Source: Roseburia sp. (GTDB taxonomy: Bacteria; Bacillota; Clostridia; Lachnospirales; Lachnospiraceae). From it: a stretch of 7,664 nt of DNA. A program made the translations under genes and the position numbers. The first letter of the stretch is position 1, and each line of letters opens with the position of its first letter. Below the pieces are notes generated by a model. The model saw only the letters and a program-made list of their open reading frames with translations, searched no databases and had not been told where the DNA came from. Location of the stretch: positions 1 to 7,664 of the forward strand of contig JAGAIK010000429.1 of assembly GCA_017626625.1 (NCBI GenBank), in the 5' to 3' direction. This document shows, one piece after another, positions 6,191-7,664 of this stretch.

Positions 6191-6255
6191 ATTTTATACC
6201 ATAATGTGTCCTGAATCAATGAAAAGAAAGAAAACAACACATAATGGTATAATTT
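6191..6255. promoter_or_regulatory. Inverted-repeat operator spanning divergent -10 boxes
   Basis: The arms 6191-6209 and 6237-6255 are inverted copies matching at 16 of 19 positions (core ACACATnATGGTATA) with a 27-bp spacer. Each arm contains an extended -10 element: on the plus strand TGGTATAAT (-10 at 6248-6253), and on the minus strand TGGTATAAA (-10 at 6193-6198, with a possible -35 TTGATT at 6214-6219). The plus-strand promoter lacks a good -35 box, as expected if it needs an activator such as the divergent AraC-type protein. No clear catabolite-responsive (cre) site was found in 6158-6399. Confidence 0.5.
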
Positions 6256-6319
6256 AAAAAACACACGTTTATGTAAGTGTAAAATTATCTGTGATAATAT
6301 AAAAATATCTAAAAAACAC
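6255..6319 (+). promoter_or_regulatory. Direct repeats and palindrome in the leader of the EIIA-melB genes
   Basis: The 10-mer TAAAAAACAC occurs at 6255-6264 and again at 6310-6319, 55 bp apart. Between them lies a perfect 6-bp palindrome, ATTATC-TGT-GATAAT (6284-6298). AraC-family proteins usually bind direct repeats, so these are candidate sites, but A-rich sequence gives such matches easily. Confidence 0.3.
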
Positions 6320-6399
6320 GGCACATGTTTGTATATAAATAAAAGCTGCAGATTTTATTTGATACAACACAAAAAGATAAAAAAGAAAGGGGTATTACT

Positions 6400-7113
6400 A
6401 TGATTAAACGAACAGTGCAGTATCAAGATATCCATGCAGTATCAGAAATCGTATCTGCGGCGTCACAATGCAAGGCAGATGTCATGCTGGTGGGAAAAAC
6501 GGGCAAAGTAAACGGAAAGTCTTTTCTGGGGGTAGTAAGTCTTGGCGTAAACAAAGAGTTTGAGGTGCAGATTGATACAGATAATGAAAACGAAGTAAAA
6601 GATTTTATTGCACTGCTGAAAGAATATGCTCCCGCAGAGAAAAGCATGGATAAAAGGGCTGTCTGTGAAATTTGCAGTCCATTGTCAGGAAAGCTTTCCT
6701 TGCTTGCCGAAGCAGGGGACGAGATATTTTCAAAAGAGTTGTTGGGAAATGGGATTGCAATTTATCCGGAAGAGGATAAAATTTACAGTCCGGTTGACGG
6801 CAGAATCTTTTTCATATTTCCGAGCCGGAATGCTGTTGGCATTCAGACGAAGAACGGAATTGAAATGATGCTCCATGTAGGTACGGATGAAATTCAGCGA
6901 AACGAAGGAAAAGCTTTTACCTTAAATGTAAAGGAAGGACAGGACGTAAAATGCGGCGAACTGCTTCTGACCTTTGACAAAGAAGGGTTAAGGGAACAGG
7001 GATATGACACCGTAACCTTTCTTCTTTTCATAAACCAAAAGACAGAGCAGCTACACATATTGCGCGGTGGTAAGGTACGACAGGGTGAAAAGATAATGGA
7101 AATTTTTTCTTGA
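6400..7113 (+). CDS. HPr-like domain fused to an EIIA-Glc-type PTS domain
   Basis: A 237-residue cytoplasmic protein with two domains. Residues 1-75 resemble HPr/Crh: the Ser46 region is well kept (VNGKSFLGVVSLGV, S41 matching HPr Ser46), but the active-site GIHARPA loop is not. Aligned without gaps back from CKADVML, HPr His15 falls on D10 and Arg17 on H12. Residues 88-237 are an EIIA-Glc fold: ICSPLSGKL, IYSPVDGRIFFIF, and GIEMMLHVGTDEI with H159 as the expected phosphorylated histidine. The second conserved histidine, usually in a THA(I/V)GI context, is N144 (SRNAVGI). No membrane or EIIB/EIIC domain is present, so it does not transport sugar by itself. ATG 6400 follows AAAGGGG by 7 bases. 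The melB start is 31 bp downstream, presumably co-transcribed. By analogy with the EIIA domain of LacS and with EIIA-Glc inhibition of E. coli MelB, a role controlling the symporter is inferred. Confidence 0.88.
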   Translation: MIKRTVQYQDIHAVSEIVSAASQCKADVMLVGKTGKVNGKSFLGVVSLGVNKEFEVQIDTDNENEVKDFIALLKEYAPAEKSMDKRAVCEICSPLSGKLSLLAEAGDEIFSKELLGNGIAIYPEEDKIYSPVDGRIFFIFPSRNAVGIQTKNGIEMMLHVGTDEIQRNEGKAFTLNVKEGQDVKCGELLLTFDKEGLREQGYDTVTFLLFINQKTEQLHILRGGKVRQGEKIMEIFS

Positions 7114-7130
7114 TTGATAAGGTATGAGAT

Positions 7131-7137
7131 GGAGGTG
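7131..7137 (+). promoter_or_regulatory. Strong ribosome binding site of melB
   Basis: GGAGGTG, a near-complete match to the anti-Shine-Dalgarno complement, lies 7 bases before ATG 7145 and fixes the melB start. No promoter or terminator is visible in the 31-bp gap after the EIIA gene. Confidence 0.8.
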
Positions 7138-7144
7138 CAAATAT

Positions 7145-7664
7145 ATGAAATTGACAATGAAAGAAAAAATTTCCTATGGATTAGGGGCTTTAGGTAAAGA
7201 CATGGTGTGCGGACTGATTTTTACCTATGCCATGATTTATTTTACGGATGTATTGCAGATTTCAGCGTCCTTTGTCGGGAGCCTGTTTTTCTTTGCAAAA
7301 TTCTGGGATGCAGTAAATGATTTGGGAATGGGCATGATTGTTGACAATACAAGGACAAGATGGGGAAAATTCCGTCCGTGGCTTGCCATCGGGACAGTGG
7401 TAAATTCGGTTGTTTTTGTCTGTCTTTTTACAGACTGGGGTTTATCAGGCAGGGCGCTGTATCTGTTTGCGGCTGTCATGTATGTGCTTTGGGGAATGAC
7501 CTATACAATTATGGATATTCCATACTGGTCAATGCTTCCAAATCTGACGGATGATGCGAGGGAACGTGAGAAGTTATCTGTCATTCCAAGAATTTTTGCA
7601 TCAATTGGCGGTTCCCTGATTGTAGCGGGGTTTGGACTGCAGATTATGGACTTTATCGGAAAAG
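7145..7664 (+). CDS. melB: MelB-type galactoside:cation symporter (GPH family), 3' part outside window
   Basis: The N-terminal 173 residues of an inner-membrane sugar:cation symporter of the glycoside-pentoside-hexuronide family; the frame is open at the right edge (family members are about 450-480 residues with 12 membrane helices). It is co-linear with E. coli MelB: GKD gives K18 and D19, FWDAVND gives D55 and D59, and WGMTYTIMDIPYW gives T121 and D124. Those are the known cation site (D55, D59, T121) and sugar site (D19, D124) residues. The family loop motif TRTRWGKFRPW is at 69-79 and REREKL follows helix 4. One difference is K52 where E. coli has R52; another is L60 in place of the proline after D59. 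Hydrophobic helices are visible at about 10-34, 42-66, 79-96 and 104-127. Melibiose or a related alpha-galactoside is the likely substrate. An alpha-galactosidase might be expected beyond the edge, but it cannot be seen. Confidence 0.9.
   Translation, partial: MKLTMKEKISYGLGALGKDMVCGLIFTYAMIYFTDVLQISASFVGSLFFFAKFWDAVNDLGMGMIVDNTRTRWGKFRPWLAIGTVVNSVVFVCLFTDWGLSGRALYLFAAVMYVLWGMTYTIMDIPYWSMLPNLTDDAREREKLSVIPRIFASIGGSLIVAGFGLQIMDFIGK

Noticed and set aside
6158..6399. Catabolite-responsive (cre) element in the divergent promoter region
   Set aside because: No stretch fits the TGWAANCGNTNWCA consensus with its central CG; the A-rich matches were too weak.

Overview
The window looks like chromosome of an anaerobic gut Firmicute, most likely a Lachnospiraceae/Clostridia relative. 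The reasons are strong GGAGG-type ribosome binding sites, a GH42/GH29 glycan-degradation pair, a MelB-type sugar symporter with its own EIIA, and replication-gene debris of the kind carried by integrative conjugative elements (ICEs) of these bacteria. The left third is visibly richer in G+C than the right half, so the window looks mosaic. I recognised families by eye; no database search was run.

Region 1 (1-3660) is a glycan-cleaving operon. A GH42 beta-galactosidase, missing its N-terminus at the window edge, is followed after 59 bp by a complete GH29 alpha-L-fucosidase. Neither shows an export signal, although the GH42 start cannot be seen, so together they would remove galactose and fucose from imported oligosaccharides in the cytoplasm. 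Two hairpins follow, the second a 19-bp-stem terminator.

Region 2 (3660-5320) is scar tissue from a mobile element. A G8 tract and a good ribosome binding site precede a 43-codon ORF that is a signal peptide with almost nothing after it, apparently the stump of a secreted protein or lipoprotein. Then come a small ICE-type hypothetical gene (4002-4283), a 19-codon ORF overlapping the next start, a RepA_N-type replication initiator reduced to its N-terminal domain (4523-4891), a 149-bp imperfect inverted repeat with DnaA-box-like sequences, and 46-bp imperfect tandem repeats. The repeat segment reads on the minus strand like the central part of a repA, so the replication module seems rearranged. 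No integrase, relaxase or attachment site is visible.

Region 3 (5318-7664) is a melibiose-type uptake locus. An AraC-family regulator on the minus strand diverges from a gene for an HPr-like/EIIA fusion protein, followed after 31 bp by melB, which runs off the right edge. MelB keeps the cation- and sugar-binding aspartates at the same residue numbers as the E. coli protein. The fusion has lost the usual HPr phosphorylation loop and one of the two conserved EIIA histidines. It may be a dedicated, phosphorylation-dependent brake or activator of the symporter, comparable with the EIIA tail of LacS but encoded as a separate protein. The divergent intergenic region carries a 19-bp imperfect inverted repeat that coincides with both candidate -10 boxes.
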